Assembly: GCA_041908445.1 (NCBI GenBank)
Contig: JAYRFK010000023.1
Coordinates: forward strand, 1-64,000
Length of the DNA stretch: 64,000 bases
Source of the DNA: JAEUJM01 sp041908445
GTDB lineage: Bacteria > Actinomycetota > Acidimicrobiia > Acidimicrobiales > DATDAH01
Reading direction: 5' to 3'
The translations under genes and the position numbers were made by a program. Below the pieces are notes generated by a model. That model saw only the letters and a program-made list of their open reading frames with translations. It was not told the origin of the DNA and made no database searches. Within the stretch, counting starts at the first letter, position 1; every line of letters starts with the position of its first letter. This document shows positions 7,892 through 16,708 of this stretch, in pieces.

Positions 7892-9361
7892 CTACGACAC
7901 CGGGATCGCGAGGGTCTTGGTCTCGAGGTACTCCTCGAACCCGGCGACCCCCATCTCCCGGCCGATGCCGGACTGCTTGTAGCCCCCGAACGGGCAGTCG
8001 GGGGCGTACCACATGCCCCCGTTGACGCTGACCGTGCCGGTCCGCAGGCGCTTGGCGACGGCGGTGGCGTGGTCGTCGTCGCTGCTCACCACCGTGGCGG
8101 AGAGGCCGAAGACCGAGTCGTTGGCAATGCGCACGGCGTCGTCGTCGTCCTCGTAGGGCAGCACCGTGAGGACCGGCCCGAAGACCTCCTCCTGGTTGAT
8201 CTTGGCGTCCGGGCCGACGCCGGCGATCAGCGTGGGCTCGTAGAAGAAGCCGTCGGGCAGGTGCTCGGGCACCTTGCCGCCGAGCACGACGGAGCCGCCC
8301 TCGGCGACCGCGCTCTGCACGTAGGCGTCGACCTTCTGGCGCTGCGCCTCGCTCACGAGCGGGCCCATCATCATCCCGGGGTCGGTCGGGTCGCCGTAAG
8401 GGACGCCGGCCATGATCGCCGCGGTCTGCTCGACCGCCTCGTCGTACTTCGAGGCGGGGACGAGCAGGCGGGTGGTGATGGCGCAGCCCTGGCCGGCGTG
8501 GGAGCAGATGGTGAAGCCGGCGAGCATGGCCGAGAGGCCGAGGTCGGCGTCGTCGAGGACGATGAAGGCGGACTTGCCGCCGAGCTCGAGGAACACCTTC
8601 TTCACGGTGGCGCTGGCCGCGGCCATGATCCGCCGGCCGGTCGGGGTCGAGCCGGTGAACGTCACCATGTCGACCCGCGGGTCGGTGGTGAGCGACTCCG
8701 CCACGGCCACGTCGGTGCCCGAGTCGGTGATCATGTTCACGACGCCGGCGGGGATGTCGGTGTGCTCGGCGATGAGGCGGCCGAGGAAGTTGGTGACCAG
8801 CGGCGTCTGCGGCGCGCCCTTGGCCACGACCGTGCAGCCGGCGGCGAGGGCGGGGACGAGCTTCGCCAGGGTGATCTGCAGCGGGTAGTTGTACGGGACG
8901 ATGGCGGCGGCCACGCCGACGGGCTCGCGTTCGACCCAGCGGCGGTGGTCGGCGCCCCGGACCAGGGCGGTGCCGAGGTCCTCGCTGAACTCGTAGCGCT
9001 CGAGCAGGTCGGCGTACCAGTTGATCATCGCCACCGGCGTGTCCTGCTGGGGGCCGTCGTGGGTGAGCATGACCGGCGCGCCCACGTCGGCCACGATCAG
9101 CGGGCGCAGCTCCTCGGCCTGGGCGACGAGGGCCTCGTGGAGCTGGCGCAGGCAGCGCAGGCGCAGCTCCCGGTTCGTCGCCCAGTCGGTCTCGTCGAAG
9201 GCGCGGCGGGCGGCGCCGATGGCGCGCTCGGCGTCACCGACGGACGCGTCGGCCGGCTCGCAGAGCACCTGGCCGGTGGCCGGGTTCAGCGTTTCGAAGG
9301 TGCGGCCGCCCTCGGCCGCCACCAGCTCGCCGTCGATCAGCAGACGGTCCTCGTAGCCCAT
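7892..9361 (-). CDS. NAD(P)-dependent aldehyde dehydrogenase
   Basis: Protein of 489 aa, full family length. The catalytic Cys is in HAGQGCAI (about residue 293) and the general-base Glu in FLELGGKSA (about 258). The nucleotide-binding FTGSTPTGRRI motif (about 237) and the C-terminal PFGGYKQSGIGRE signature are present. It oxidises an aldehyde to an acid (or acyl-CoA precursor) in the cytoplasm. It is first in a leftward run after the thiolase cluster, with about 80 bp between the two, so it could share a transcript with genes at 9.4-12.2 kb. The substrate cannot be told. Confidence 0.93.
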   Translation of the reverse strand: MGYEDRLLIDGELVAAEGGRTFETLNPATGQVLCEPADASVGDAERAIGAARRAFDETDWATNRELRLRCLRQLHEALVAQAEELRPLIVADVGAPVMLTHDGPQQDTPVAMINWYADLLERYEFSEDLGTALVRGADHRRWVEREPVGVAAAIVPYNYPLQITLAKLVPALAAGCTVVAKGAPQTPLVTNFLGRLIAEHTDIPAGVVNMITDSGTDVAVAESLTTDPRVDMVTFTGSTPTGRRIMAAASATVKKVFLELGGKSAFIVLDDADLGLSAMLAGFTICSHAGQGCAITTRLLVPASKYDEAVEQTAAIMAGVPYGDPTDPGMMMGPLVSEAQRQKVDAYVQSAVAEGGSVVLGGKVPEHLPDGFFYEPTLIAGVGPDAKINQEEVFGPVLTVLPYEDDDDAVRIANDSVFGLSATVVSSDDDHATAVAKRLRTGTVSVNGGMWYAPDCPFGGYKQSGIGREMGVAGFEEYLETKTLAIPVS

Positions 9362-9439
9362 CGGGCGTCCCCCTCGGTTCGTTCGTTCGTTCGGTGCGGT
9401 CGGTTCGGTCGGGTGGTCCTGCGGTGCGCGGGCGGGCGC

Positions 9440-10615
9440 TCAGGGCGCGGCGACGGCGAAGACGACGGCGCTGCCCATGCCGCCGCCGGCGCACATGGCG
9501 GCGACGCCGGTGCCCCCGCCGCGGCGCAGCTCGTGGACCATGGTGATGATCATGCGGGCGCCGGTCATGGCGATCGGGTGGCCGAGGCTGCAGCCGCTCC
9601 CGAGCACGTTGACGATGCCCTCGTCGAGCCCGAGGGCCTTGCAGGTGGCCACGGGCACCGAGGCGAAGGCCTCGTTGATCTCGAAGAGGTCGACGTCGGC
9701 GACGGTGAGCCCGGCCCGGTCGAGGGCCTTCGGGATGGCGTCGATCGGGGCCATGCCCGTGCGGGCGGGGGCGACGCCGACCGACGCCCACGAGCGGATG
9801 GTGGCCAGCGCCTCGAGGCCCTCGGCCTCGGCCAGGTCGCCGGCGGTGAGCACGAGGGCGGCGGCGCCGTCGTTCATGCCCGCGGCGTTGCCGGCGGTGA
9901 CGCTGAAGCCCTCGATCTCGGGGTGCAGCACCTTGAGGCCGGCGAGGCGCTCCATGGACGTGTCCCGGCGGGGGTGCTCGTCGACCTCGAAGGTGAACGT
10001 GGTGCCGTCGCGGCGGGTCACCTCGATCGGGAAGATCTCCTCGGCGAAGGCACCGCTGTCGATGCCCGCCACCGCCCGCTGGTGCGAGCGCAGGGCCCAG
10101 GCGTCGAGGTCCTCGCGGGTGAGGCCCGCCTCCACGGCGGTGTTCCACCCCACGGTGATCGACATGTCGAGGTTGGGGGCCTCGGGCGTGTTGCGGTGGG
10201 TCGGCGACATCCACTCGTCCCAGTCGTCGGTGCCCGGCACCCGGCGCATGGCCCGGGGCGAGGTCGACGAGGCCTGGACGCCGCCGGCGACGACGATGCG
10301 GTCCATGTCCGAGCGGATCGAACCGGCGGCGGTGGCGACCGCGGCCAGGCCCGAGGCGCAGTGGCGGTTGTGGGCCAGGCCGGGGACGTTGTCCATCCCG
10401 AGCTCGGTGGCGGCGTAGCGGGCGAGGTCGCCGCCGCCGTAGAGGGCCTCGCCGAGGACGATGTCGTCGACCCGGGTGGGGTCGATCCCCGAGCGGGCCA
10501 CGGCCTCACCCACGGCCTTGGTGGCGAGCTCGAGGCCGTCGACGTCGTTCAGCGAGCCCTTGAAGGCGGTGCCGATGGCGGTGCGGGCGGTCGAGACGAT
10601 GACGGCGTCAGCCAC
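9440..10615 (-). CDS. Thiolase (acetyl-CoA acyltransferase)
   Basis: Protein of 391 aa, the usual thiolase-II length. The nucleophilic Cys86 is in HNRHCASGL, NEAFA is present, the His motif GHPIAMTG is at about residue 346, and the second Cys is in MCAGGGMG near 376. All active-site elements of a degradative thiolase are intact, so it should cleave a 3-ketoacyl-CoA with CoA. The stop and the next gene's start overlap the thioesterase gene by 8 bp, showing an operon with thioesterase and SDR. This arrangement suits beta-oxidation of a side chain. Confidence 0.94.
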   Translation of the reverse strand: MADAVIVSTARTAIGTAFKGSLNDVDGLELATKAVGEAVARSGIDPTRVDDIVLGEALYGGGDLARYAATELGMDNVPGLAHNRHCASGLAAVATAAGSIRSDMDRIVVAGGVQASSTSPRAMRRVPGTDDWDEWMSPTHRNTPEAPNLDMSITVGWNTAVEAGLTREDLDAWALRSHQRAVAGIDSGAFAEEIFPIEVTRRDGTTFTFEVDEHPRRDTSMERLAGLKVLHPEIEGFSVTAGNAAGMNDGAAALVLTAGDLAEAEGLEALATIRSWASVGVAPARTGMAPIDAIPKALDRAGLTVADVDLFEINEAFASVPVATCKALGLDEGIVNVLGSGCSLGHPIAMTGARMIITMVHELRRGGGTGVAAMCAGGGMGSAVVFAVAAP

Positions 10616-11438
10616 GGTTGGGGTCCTTTGCGGGCATCGGGCGCAGCATGGCGTCCTGGACGTACGACGCCACGAGGGCGCCGGCGGGGGTGAAGACGTC
10701 GGCCCGGCCGTAGCTGCGGCCGTGGCCGGCGTGGGGACTGCGGTGCGCGAGCAGCAGCCAGTCGTCGGCGGGGAAGGGCTCGTGGAAGGTGATGGTGTGG
10801 CTGACCACGCCGGTGGCGAGGGTTCGGTGGGCCTGGGACTGGCCCACGCCGGCGTGGGGGCGCATGGCCGTGCCGATCAGGAAGCCGTCGGAGGCGAACG
10901 ACAGCACCGCCTGGGCGGTGAGCACGTCGTCGGGAGCGCCCGGGAAGCGGGTCCAGACGTCGAGCTCGGCCGGGCCCACGAGCTCGGGGTCGGAGATGTC
11001 GACGTCGCCCACGATCTGCACCTGCCACTCGTCCGGGCCGCCGGACGCCGGCGTCTCGGGTGGGGCGCCGACGGCCGGGGCCGGGTCGGCGTGGTGGATG
11101 AAGTCGGGCTCATCAGCGGTGAGCAGCACGAGCGATCGGGTGCAGAGGCGGTCGCCCTGGCTGATGGTGACGGTGGCGCTGGCGAAGGCCCGGCCGCCGT
11201 GCATCTCCTCCACGGTGACATCGAGGGGGACGCCGGGCGCCGCCCCGCGGGCGAAGACCGTGTGGAGGGTCTTGGCCCGCTTGTCCTCGTGGCCGATCGA
11301 CGCCGCCACCAGCGACTGGGCCAGGAGCTGGCCGCCGAAGATGACCTCGTGGCCGGTCTCGACCTCGGGGGCGCGGTAACGGCCCGGGCCGGCCGGCTCG
11401 AGGGTGAGGCCGGCGACGAGGTGGTCGACCTTCAGCAC
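10608..11438 (-). CDS. Acyl-CoA thioesterase, TesB/double-hotdog type
   Basis: Protein of 276 aa starting at GTG 11438. The N-terminal hotdog contains FGGQLLAQSLVAAS and HTVFARGAAPGVPLDVTV, the second contains HTITFHEPFPADDW and YVQDAMLRP, as in TesB-family acyl-CoA thioesterase II. It hydrolyses acyl-CoA to free acid and CoA. The gene sits 4 bp after the SDR gene and overlaps the thiolase gene, so all three are probably co-translated. Roles would be releasing CoA from dead-end intermediates; this is inference. Confidence 0.9.
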   Translation of the reverse strand: MLKVDHLVAGLTLEPAGPGRYRAPEVETGHEVIFGGQLLAQSLVAASIGHEDKRAKTLHTVFARGAAPGVPLDVTVEEMHGGRAFASATVTISQGDRLCTRSLVLLTADEPDFIHHADPAPAVGAPPETPASGGPDEWQVQIVGDVDISDPELVGPAELDVWTRFPGAPDDVLTAQAVLSFASDGFLIGTAMRPHAGVGQSQAHRTLATGVVSHTITFHEPFPADDWLLLAHRSPHAGHGRSYGRADVFTPAGALVASYVQDAMLRPMPAKDPNRG

Positions 11439-11442
11439 GGCG

Positions 11443-12213
11443 CTACTTCGGCGGGAAGCGCAGGGCGCCGTCGAGGCGGATGTTCTCGCCGTTGAGGTAC
11501 GGGTTGGCGGCGATCGAGGCCACCAGCAACGCGAACTCCTCGGGCTTGCCCATGCGCTTGGGGAACTGGATGCCGTCCTCGAGCTTCTCGCGCATCTGCT
11601 CGGGCACGCTCAGCATCAGCGGGGTGCCCATGGTGCCGGGGGCGATCGCGCAGACCCGGATGCCGAGGGGCGACAGGTCGCGGGCCATCGGCAGGGTCAT
11701 GCCGAGGATGGCGGCCTTGGCGCTGCCGTAGGCGAGCTGGCCGGTCTGGCCCTCGAGGCCGGCGATGGAGGCGGTGTTGACCACCACGCCCCGCTCCCCC
11801 TCGTCGTTGGGCTCGTTGGCGGCCATGGCCGCCGCGGTGAGCCGGGTGACGTTGAAGGTGCCGAAGGCGTTCATCTCCATGGTGGCGGTGAAGGCCGTCT
11901 TGTCGTGCGGGGTGCCGTCACGGCCGACCGTGCGGCCGCCGCCCACGCCGCCGCCGGCGACGTTCACGACCAGCGACAGCGTGCCGAGCTCGCCCGCGGC
12001 GGCGATGGCGCCGGCGACGGCCTCGTCGTCGTTCACATCGCCCGTGGCGGAGCGGGCCCGGTCGCCCAGCTCGGCGGCCAGGGCCTCGGCCCGCTCGGCG
12101 TCGCGGTCGAACACGACCACGCCGTAGCCGACGTCGTGCAGGTGGCGGACGGTGGCGGCGCCCAGGCCACCGGCCCCGCCGGTGACGATCGCGGCGCGTC
12201 CCTCTGGCTGCAT
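11443..12213 (-). CDS. SDR, 3-hydroxyacyl-CoA dehydrogenase-like (HSD10 type)
   Basis: Protein of 256 aa from the ATG at 12213, which has GAGGGA upstream; the longer in-frame start at 12255 adds a non-conserved tail. It has TGGAGGLG (11-18), Asp36 in FDRD pointing to NAD, and Ser149, Tyr162 and Lys166 (YGSAK). Insertion segments around VGRDGTPHDKTAF and the C-terminal NGENIRLDGALRF resemble type-10 17-beta-hydroxysteroid/short-chain 3-hydroxyacyl-CoA dehydrogenases. It would supply the 3-ketoacyl-CoA cleaved by the neighbouring thiolase. It is divergent from the DUF35-thiolase fusion at 12371. Confidence 0.88.
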   Translation of the reverse strand: MQPEGRAAIVTGGAGGLGAATVRHLHDVGYGVVVFDRDAERAEALAAELGDRARSATGDVNDDEAVAGAIAAAGELGTLSLVVNVAGGGVGGGRTVGRDGTPHDKTAFTATMEMNAFGTFNVTRLTAAAMAANEPNDEGERGVVVNTASIAGLEGQTGQLAYGSAKAAILGMTLPMARDLSPLGIRVCAIAPGTMGTPLMLSVPEQMREKLEDGIQFPKRMGKPEEFALLVASIAANPYLNGENIRLDGALRFPPK

Positions 12214-12287
12214 CAGGTCCCTCGTTTCCCCTACTCGGGCGACGCGCTCCCCCAACGGTGCGCGTGCGTGGGCGGACCGTACGTTTC

Positions 12288-12303
12288 TCTAACACTCACG
12301 TCA
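12288..12303. promoter_or_regulatory. Shared 16-mer promoter element (copy 1)
   Basis: TCTAACACTCACGTCA lies in the 157-bp divergent promoter between the SDR (12213) and the DUF35-thiolase fusion (12371). The identical 16 bases recur at 57533-57548 upstream of an amidohydrolase. Identity over 16 bp in two promoters in a 70% GC sequence is unlikely by chance; a common regulator or promoter element is inferred. Confidence 0.55.
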
Positions 12304-12370
12304 ACTCTGTGCGGAGGTGGTGGTACCGTCGCCCGCCGTCCCCTCGCCGGGACCCGACCGAGGAGGGTTC

Positions 12371-14026
12371 GTGCGACCGCTGCCCCAGCTGACGCCCGTG
12401 AACGAGTGGTTCTGGACCTCGGGCGCCGATGGCCGCCTGCGCGTCCAGCGCTGCGACGACTGCTCGACGTTCGTGCACCCGCCCGTGCCGATCTGCCCGA
12501 CCTGCCGGAGCCGGGCGTGGACGCCGACCGCCGTGTCGGGCCGGGCCACGGTCATCGGGTTCACCGTGAACCACCAGCAGTGGCTGCCCGGCTTCGCCCC
12601 GCCCTACGTGCTCGCCAACGTGGCCCTCGACGACGCCCCGGGCGTCCACCTCACCACCAACCTGGTCGACGTCGACCCCCTCGACCCCGACGCCGCGTTC
12701 ATCGGCCAGGTCGTGGAGGTGCGGTTCGAGCAGGTGGAGGACGTGTGGGTGCCGCTGTTCGCCCCGACCGGCGAGGTGGCGGACGTCGACCCGGTGGCGA
12801 CGCCCACCCGCCCGACCCCCCGCCCGCCGGTGAGCGACGACCGCTTCGAGCACAAGGCGATCCTGTCGGGCGTCGGACGGTCGGCCATGGGGCGGCGCCT
12901 GCTCGTCGACCCGCTCTCGCTGACCGTCGACGCCTGCCTCGCCGCGGTCGCCGACGCCGGCCTCGAGCTCGACGACATCGACGGCCTCTCGACGTACCCG
13001 GGCCCCGGCGCCATGGGCATGAGCGAGGGCGGCGTCACCGCGGTCGAGGAGGCGCTGCGCCTGCGACCCACCTGGATCAACGGCGGCATGGACCTGCCCG
13101 GCCCCGGCGGCTCGGTCATCGCCGCCATGCTCGCCGTGGCCGCCGGCCTCTGCCGCCACGTGCTCGTGTTCCGCACGGTGTGGGAGACGACCTACGGGGC
13201 GTGGGGCCTGCACGGGACGGGCGGGGGCGGCATGGGCGGCGGTGGCCGGGTGAGCGGGCCGATGGCGGAGTGGCGCCTGCCCTACGGCGCCGCGTCGGCG
13301 TCGACCTGGATCGCCCTGCACGCCAGCCAGTACCTGCACCGCTACGGCGCCACCCGGGAGCTGCTCGGCCACATCGCGGTGAACGCCCGCACCGGCGCCG
13401 GCCGCAACCCCGCCGCGATCTACCGCGACCCGATGACCCTCGACGACTACTTCGACGCCCGCATGATCACCACGCCGTTCGGCCTCTACGACTGCGACGT
13501 GCCCTGCGACGCCGCGCTGGCGGTGATCGTGTCCGCCGCCGACGTCGCCGGCGACCTCCCCCACCCCGCGGTGCGGGTCGAGGCCGTCGGCACCCAGGTC
13601 AACGAGCGCATCTCCTGGGATCAGGACACCGTCACCCACGAGCCCCAGGTGCTCGGCCAGGCCGCCCACCTCTGGACCCGCACCTCGCTGACGCCGGCCG
13701 ACGTCGACCTGGCCCTGCTCTACGACGGCTTCACCTTCAACGCCGTGTCGTGGCTCGAGGCCCTCGGCTTCTGCGAGCTCGGCGGCGCCCAGGACTGGAT
13801 CGACGGCGGCCGCCGCATCGCCCTCGACGGCGACCTGCCCGTGAACCCCCACGGCGGCCAGCTCTCCGAGGGCCGCACCCACGGCTTCGGCTTCCTCTAC
13901 GAGGCCGTCACCCAGCTGCGCGGCGACGCCGGCGAGCGCCAGGTCGCCGACGCCCGCACGGCGGTCGTGACCTCCGGCGGCGGCACCCCGTCCGGCGTCC
14001 TGTTGCTCCAGCGCGCCGGCGCCTGA
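12371..14026 (+). CDS. DUF35 Zn-ribbon/OB domain fused to thiolase-like (Ltp2-type) protein
   Basis: Protein of 551 aa from GTG 12371 (AGGAGGG just upstream). Residues 1-150 are a DUF35 module: Zn-ribbon Cys28, Cys31, Cys42 and Cys45, then an OB fold with PYVLANVALDDAPGVHL. From about 160 a thiolase-fold domain of the lipid-transfer-protein class follows, ending with NPHGGQLSEGRTHGFGF. The usual nucleophilic Cys segment is replaced by DLPGPGGSV, so a Claisen thiolase reaction is unlikely. The known parallel is Ltp2 with ChsH2-DUF35 in steroid side-chain degradation, where the complex is a retro-aldolase; here both are one chain. A retro-aldol role with the neighbouring thiolase/SDR/ALDH is inferred. 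Confidence 0.85.
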   Translation: MRPLPQLTPVNEWFWTSGADGRLRVQRCDDCSTFVHPPVPICPTCRSRAWTPTAVSGRATVIGFTVNHQQWLPGFAPPYVLANVALDDAPGVHLTTNLVDVDPLDPDAAFIGQVVEVRFEQVEDVWVPLFAPTGEVADVDPVATPTRPTPRPPVSDDRFEHKAILSGVGRSAMGRRLLVDPLSLTVDACLAAVADAGLELDDIDGLSTYPGPGAMGMSEGGVTAVEEALRLRPTWINGGMDLPGPGGSVIAAMLAVAAGLCRHVLVFRTVWETTYGAWGLHGTGGGGMGGGGRVSGPMAEWRLPYGAASASTWIALHASQYLHRYGATRELLGHIAVNARTGAGRNPAAIYRDPMTLDDYFDARMITTPFGLYDCDVPCDAALAVIVSAADVAGDLPHPAVRVEAVGTQVNERISWDQDTVTHEPQVLGQAAHLWTRTSLTPADVDLALLYDGFTFNAVSWLEALGFCELGGAQDWIDGGRRIALDGDLPVNPHGGQLSEGRTHGFGFLYEAVTQLRGDAGERQVADARTAVVTSGGGTPSGVLLLQRAGA

Positions 14027-14098
14027 TCGGGTCGCCGTCGACCCGTCGGGCCGTTGCGGCCACGCTGCGTGATTGTTCCGTCGTACCGGCGCCGACCT

Positions 14099-14138
14099 GG
14101 AGGAAATGGCAGTCACACATACGACAGCCATTTCCTCC
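14099..14138. terminator. 12-bp perfect hairpin in a 322-bp gap
   Basis: GGAGGAAATGGC (14099-14110) pairs perfectly with GCCATTTCCTCC (14127-14138) around a 16-nt loop. It lies in the 14027-14348 gap, downstream of the fusion gene and upstream of a lipoprotein gene on the same strand. It lacks a T tract. Nothing else recognisable is seen in the rest of this gap. Confidence 0.6.
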
Positions 14139-14348
14139 GGAGACGGCCCGTTCGGCTGGTCGGGGCGACTGACGGCCACCTTGCGTGGCAACCGAGCAGA
14201 CGTGACCGCCGGCGAGCAGCAGACCCCCTTGGTCGCGGCCGTTCGGTCCAGCGGCGACGCCTGCACCCTTCGCCGCGCTCGCGACGCGTCGGCGAGGCGT
14301 GCGGGCACCGGCCGGGCGCCGGCCGGCGGGGCGGGTCAGACTGCGGGG

Positions 14349-15182
14349 GTGCGTCGGGTCGTCGCGCTGCTCCTCTTGGGCGGGGTGCTCGGGTTCGGCA
14401 CGGGCGCGTGCGGGAGCGGGAGCGACTCGGGTGACGCCGGCCCCGAACAGGCGGCGCCGCCGATCCACGCGGAGATCCTGCGGTCCCGGCTGTTCGAGCT
14501 GCAGCACCGGCTCAAGCTGACGCTGCGCAACGACGGCGACGCCCCGATCGCGGTCGACGGCCTCCAGCTCGCGCTCCCCTGGTTCGAGGAGGTTCCCGTC
14601 CAGGAGCGCCACTCGACGCTCCAGCCCGGGCAGACCGTCGCCGTCCCGATCGACTTCGGCGACGCCCGGTGCCCACCGGGCGAGGACCGCGGGGGTGGCG
14701 TCGCCCTGACCATCGCCGGCGAGCCACAGCGGATCCCGGTCGTCGAGCCGTCCGACGCCCTCGCGGTGCTGAACGAGCGGCAGTGCCAGGAGCGTCAGGT
14801 CCGCGACGCCTTCGCCATCACGTGGGGCGACGACCTGACGCCGGCCGGCGAGGTCGCGGTCCGCACCACCCTCGACGTCGAGCGCCTCCAGCCCGACCAC
14901 ACCTTGGACGTCCACCTCGTGCGGAGCAGCGTGGTGTTCAACCTGGCCGAGGTCGGCGGCGGCCACCCGAGCGTCGCCGTCGGCGCCGAGCAGGACCGGG
15001 CGTCGGTCGACGTCGTCTTCGACGCCTCGCGTTGCGACGCCCACGCCCTCACCGAGAGCAAGAAGACCTTCATCTTCGTCGCCGAGCTCCAGCTCGACGA
15101 CGGCCCGGTCATCCCCCTCGAGCTGCCCGCGGAGGGCCCCCTGCGCGAACGCCTCGAGGGCTTCCTCGCCACCTGCTACTGA
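14349..15182 (+). CDS. Hypothetical lipoprotein
   Basis: Protein of 277 aa from GTG 14349, which gives a clean signal peptide (VRRVV, Leu/Gly-rich core) and lipobox FGTGAC with Cys21; longer upstream starts would bury it. The mature part is rich in beta-strand-like segments, for example LKLTLRNDGDAPIAVDGL around residues 55-75, which resembles an immunoglobulin-like or DUF4352-like fold. A Cys pair (DARCPPGE and NERQCQER) and a Cys near the C terminus might form disulfides. No enzyme motif is recognised. It is probably anchored outside the membrane; function unknown. Confidence 0.75.
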   Translation: MRRVVALLLLGGVLGFGTGACGSGSDSGDAGPEQAAPPIHAEILRSRLFELQHRLKLTLRNDGDAPIAVDGLQLALPWFEEVPVQERHSTLQPGQTVAVPIDFGDARCPPGEDRGGGVALTIAGEPQRIPVVEPSDALAVLNERQCQERQVRDAFAITWGDDLTPAGEVAVRTTLDVERLQPDHTLDVHLVRSSVVFNLAEVGGGHPSVAVGAEQDRASVDVVFDASRCDAHALTESKKTFIFVAELQLDDGPVIPLELPAEGPLRERLEGFLATCY

Positions 15183-15323
15183 CCGCCCCGCGACGCATCG
15201 GCGGCGCTCCGGCGGCCGGCACGGGACGCGAAATCCGTCCGCCGGGCGGACCCCGGGGTGGCTACGTTGCGCGCGAGGTGGCCGCAGCCGCATCGGCGGC
15301 CGTCCACGAGGGAGGCACACGAG

Positions 15324-15686
15324 ATGGCAGGCGCGAGGTTGCGAGGGGTCACGTTGGACTGTGCCGATCCGCAGGCGCTGGCGGACTTCTACGCGGCGAT
15401 GACCGGCATGGGCGAGCTCTTCCGCTCCGGCGACTTCGTCGCGCTGACGGACGGCTCCGGCTGCGACCTGGGGTTCCAGCGGGTCGACGACTACCGGGCG
15501 CCGCAGTGGCCCGGCCAGGACGTGCCGCAGCAATTCCACCTCGATCTCGCCGCGGACGACCTCGACGCGGCGGAGGCGCAGGCGCTCGACCTGGGCGCCA
15601 CCCGACCGGAGCACCAGCCCGGCGCGGATCGCTGGCGGGTGCTGCTCGACCCGGCCGGCCACCCGTTCTGCCTGACCTCGTCCTGA
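15324..15686 (+). CDS. VOC (glyoxalase/bleomycin-resistance) superfamily protein
   Basis: Protein of 120 aa from ATG 15324, preceded by GGGAGG. It has the paired beta-alpha-beta-beta-beta modules of the VOC fold: GVTLDCADPQALADFYAAM at the N terminus, FHLDLAADDLDAAEAQALDLGA mid-protein, and WRVLLDPAGHPFCLTSS at the C terminus. This is the widespread actinobacterial glyoxalase-like subclass (Glyoxalase_6). Members vary from isomerases to binding proteins, so no substrate is offered. Confidence 0.85.
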   Translation: MAGARLRGVTLDCADPQALADFYAAMTGMGELFRSGDFVALTDGSGCDLGFQRVDDYRAPQWPGQDVPQQFHLDLAADDLDAAEAQALDLGATRPEHQPGADRWRVLLDPAGHPFCLTSS

Positions 15687-15766
15687 CGTCGGCGTCGGGA
15701 CCCGAGCGGGGCACCCGACCCCGGGTGAGGCGCCTCCGGCCGCAGGGCCGCCCGCCGGCCCCGGCG

Positions 15767-16561
15767 TCAGCGGATCCGGGGCTCGATGCGGCCGCCCTTG
15801 GCGAAGACCTCCTGGCCCTCGTTGAGGGCGTCGACCGACGTCCCGATCTGCAGGAACAGGTTGCCGAGCTCGGTGGCGTGGTTGATGGGCAGGTCCTTGG
15901 CCGCCCAGAGGGTGCGCAGCGTCGCCTGCACGGCCATGGCCGGCTGCGATGCGATCGTGGCGGCCAGCGCCTGCGCCGACGCGAGCAGCTCGCCGCCGGG
16001 CACGACCTCGGAGACGAGCCCCAGCTGCTGAGCGGTCCCGGCGCTGAGGCGCTCGTGCACGCCGGTGAGGGCCATGCGCAGCACGTCACCGAAGGGCATG
16101 CGCCGCAGCAGCAGGATCGGCTCGTAGGCGGCCACCATCCCGTAGGTGACGTGGGGGTCGAAGAAGGTGGCGTGCTCGGCGGCGAGGATCACGTCGGCCT
16201 CGCCCAGGAAGTAGAACGCCCCGCCGCAGGCCATGCCGTTGACCGCGGCGATCACCGGCTTCCAGAGTCCCTGGCTCTTCGGGCCGAGGAGCTTGCCCGG
16301 GTCCTCGTAGGTGAACACGTCGTAGCCGAACTCGACCTCGGTGCGGTCGATCCCCGTGCAGAACGCCTTCTCCCCCGCGCCCGTGAGCACGATGGCCCGT
16401 ACGTCGTCGGCCGCCTTGGCCCACTGCCACACCGCGGCGATCTCCTCGACCATGGTCGGGTTGAACGCGTTGTAGACCTCGGGCCGGTTCAGGGTGACGG
16501 TGGCGACACCGTCGGCGACGTCGAGGGTGAGGGTGGTGAGCTCGGGGCGGTCGGCAGCCAT
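15767..16561 (-). CDS. Enoyl-CoA hydratase/isomerase family protein
   Basis: Crotonase-fold protein of 264 aa. Oxyanion-hole elements are KAFCTGID (about residues 66-73) and GMACGGAF (about 108-115), followed by ADVILAAEHATFFDP. The catalytic-loop positions read HVTYGMVAAYEP and do not clearly show both Glu of a classical hydratase, so it may be an isomerase, hydrolase or ring-cleaving member. It is leftward, with a long hairpin just upstream. Confidence 0.87.
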   Translation of the reverse strand: MAADRPELTTLTLDVADGVATVTLNRPEVYNAFNPTMVEEIAAVWQWAKAADDVRAIVLTGAGEKAFCTGIDRTEVEFGYDVFTYEDPGKLLGPKSQGLWKPVIAAVNGMACGGAFYFLGEADVILAAEHATFFDPHVTYGMVAAYEPILLLRRMPFGDVLRMALTGVHERLSAGTAQQLGLVSEVVPGGELLASAQALAATIASQPAMAVQATLRTLWAAKDLPINHATELGNLFLQIGTSVDALNEGQEVFAKGGRIEPRIR

Positions 16562-16625
16562 GGCGCCGGATGCTAGGCGGCGCCCGCCCGCTTCCCGTCC
16601 GCGGCGACGAGTCCGACCACCGCTG

Positions 16626-16687
16626 CCTTCGTTCTGGTCACGGATTCGCGAGGTCCAACCTCGCGAATCCGTACCCAGAACGGAAGG
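16626..16687. terminator. Very long two-part hairpin
   Basis: ACGGATTCGCGAGGT (16640-16654) pairs perfectly with ACCTCGCGAATCCGT (16658-16672) around CCA. Outside it CCTTCGTTCTGG (16626-16637) pairs with CCAGAACGGAAGG (16675-16687), with one extra G. It sits between two leftward genes (stop at 16709, start at 16561), so it may end the LLM oxidoreductase transcript. Confidence 0.65.
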
Positions 16688-16708
16688 ACGGGGCAGGGTC
16701 GAGGCGGG

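Noticed and set aside
9370..9420. GTTC-like microsatellite
   Set aside because: Short imperfect repeat in a gap, no evidence of function.
14073..14348. Upstream start for the lipoprotein gene
   Set aside because: It would add a non-secretory tail before the signal peptide and run through a hairpin region.
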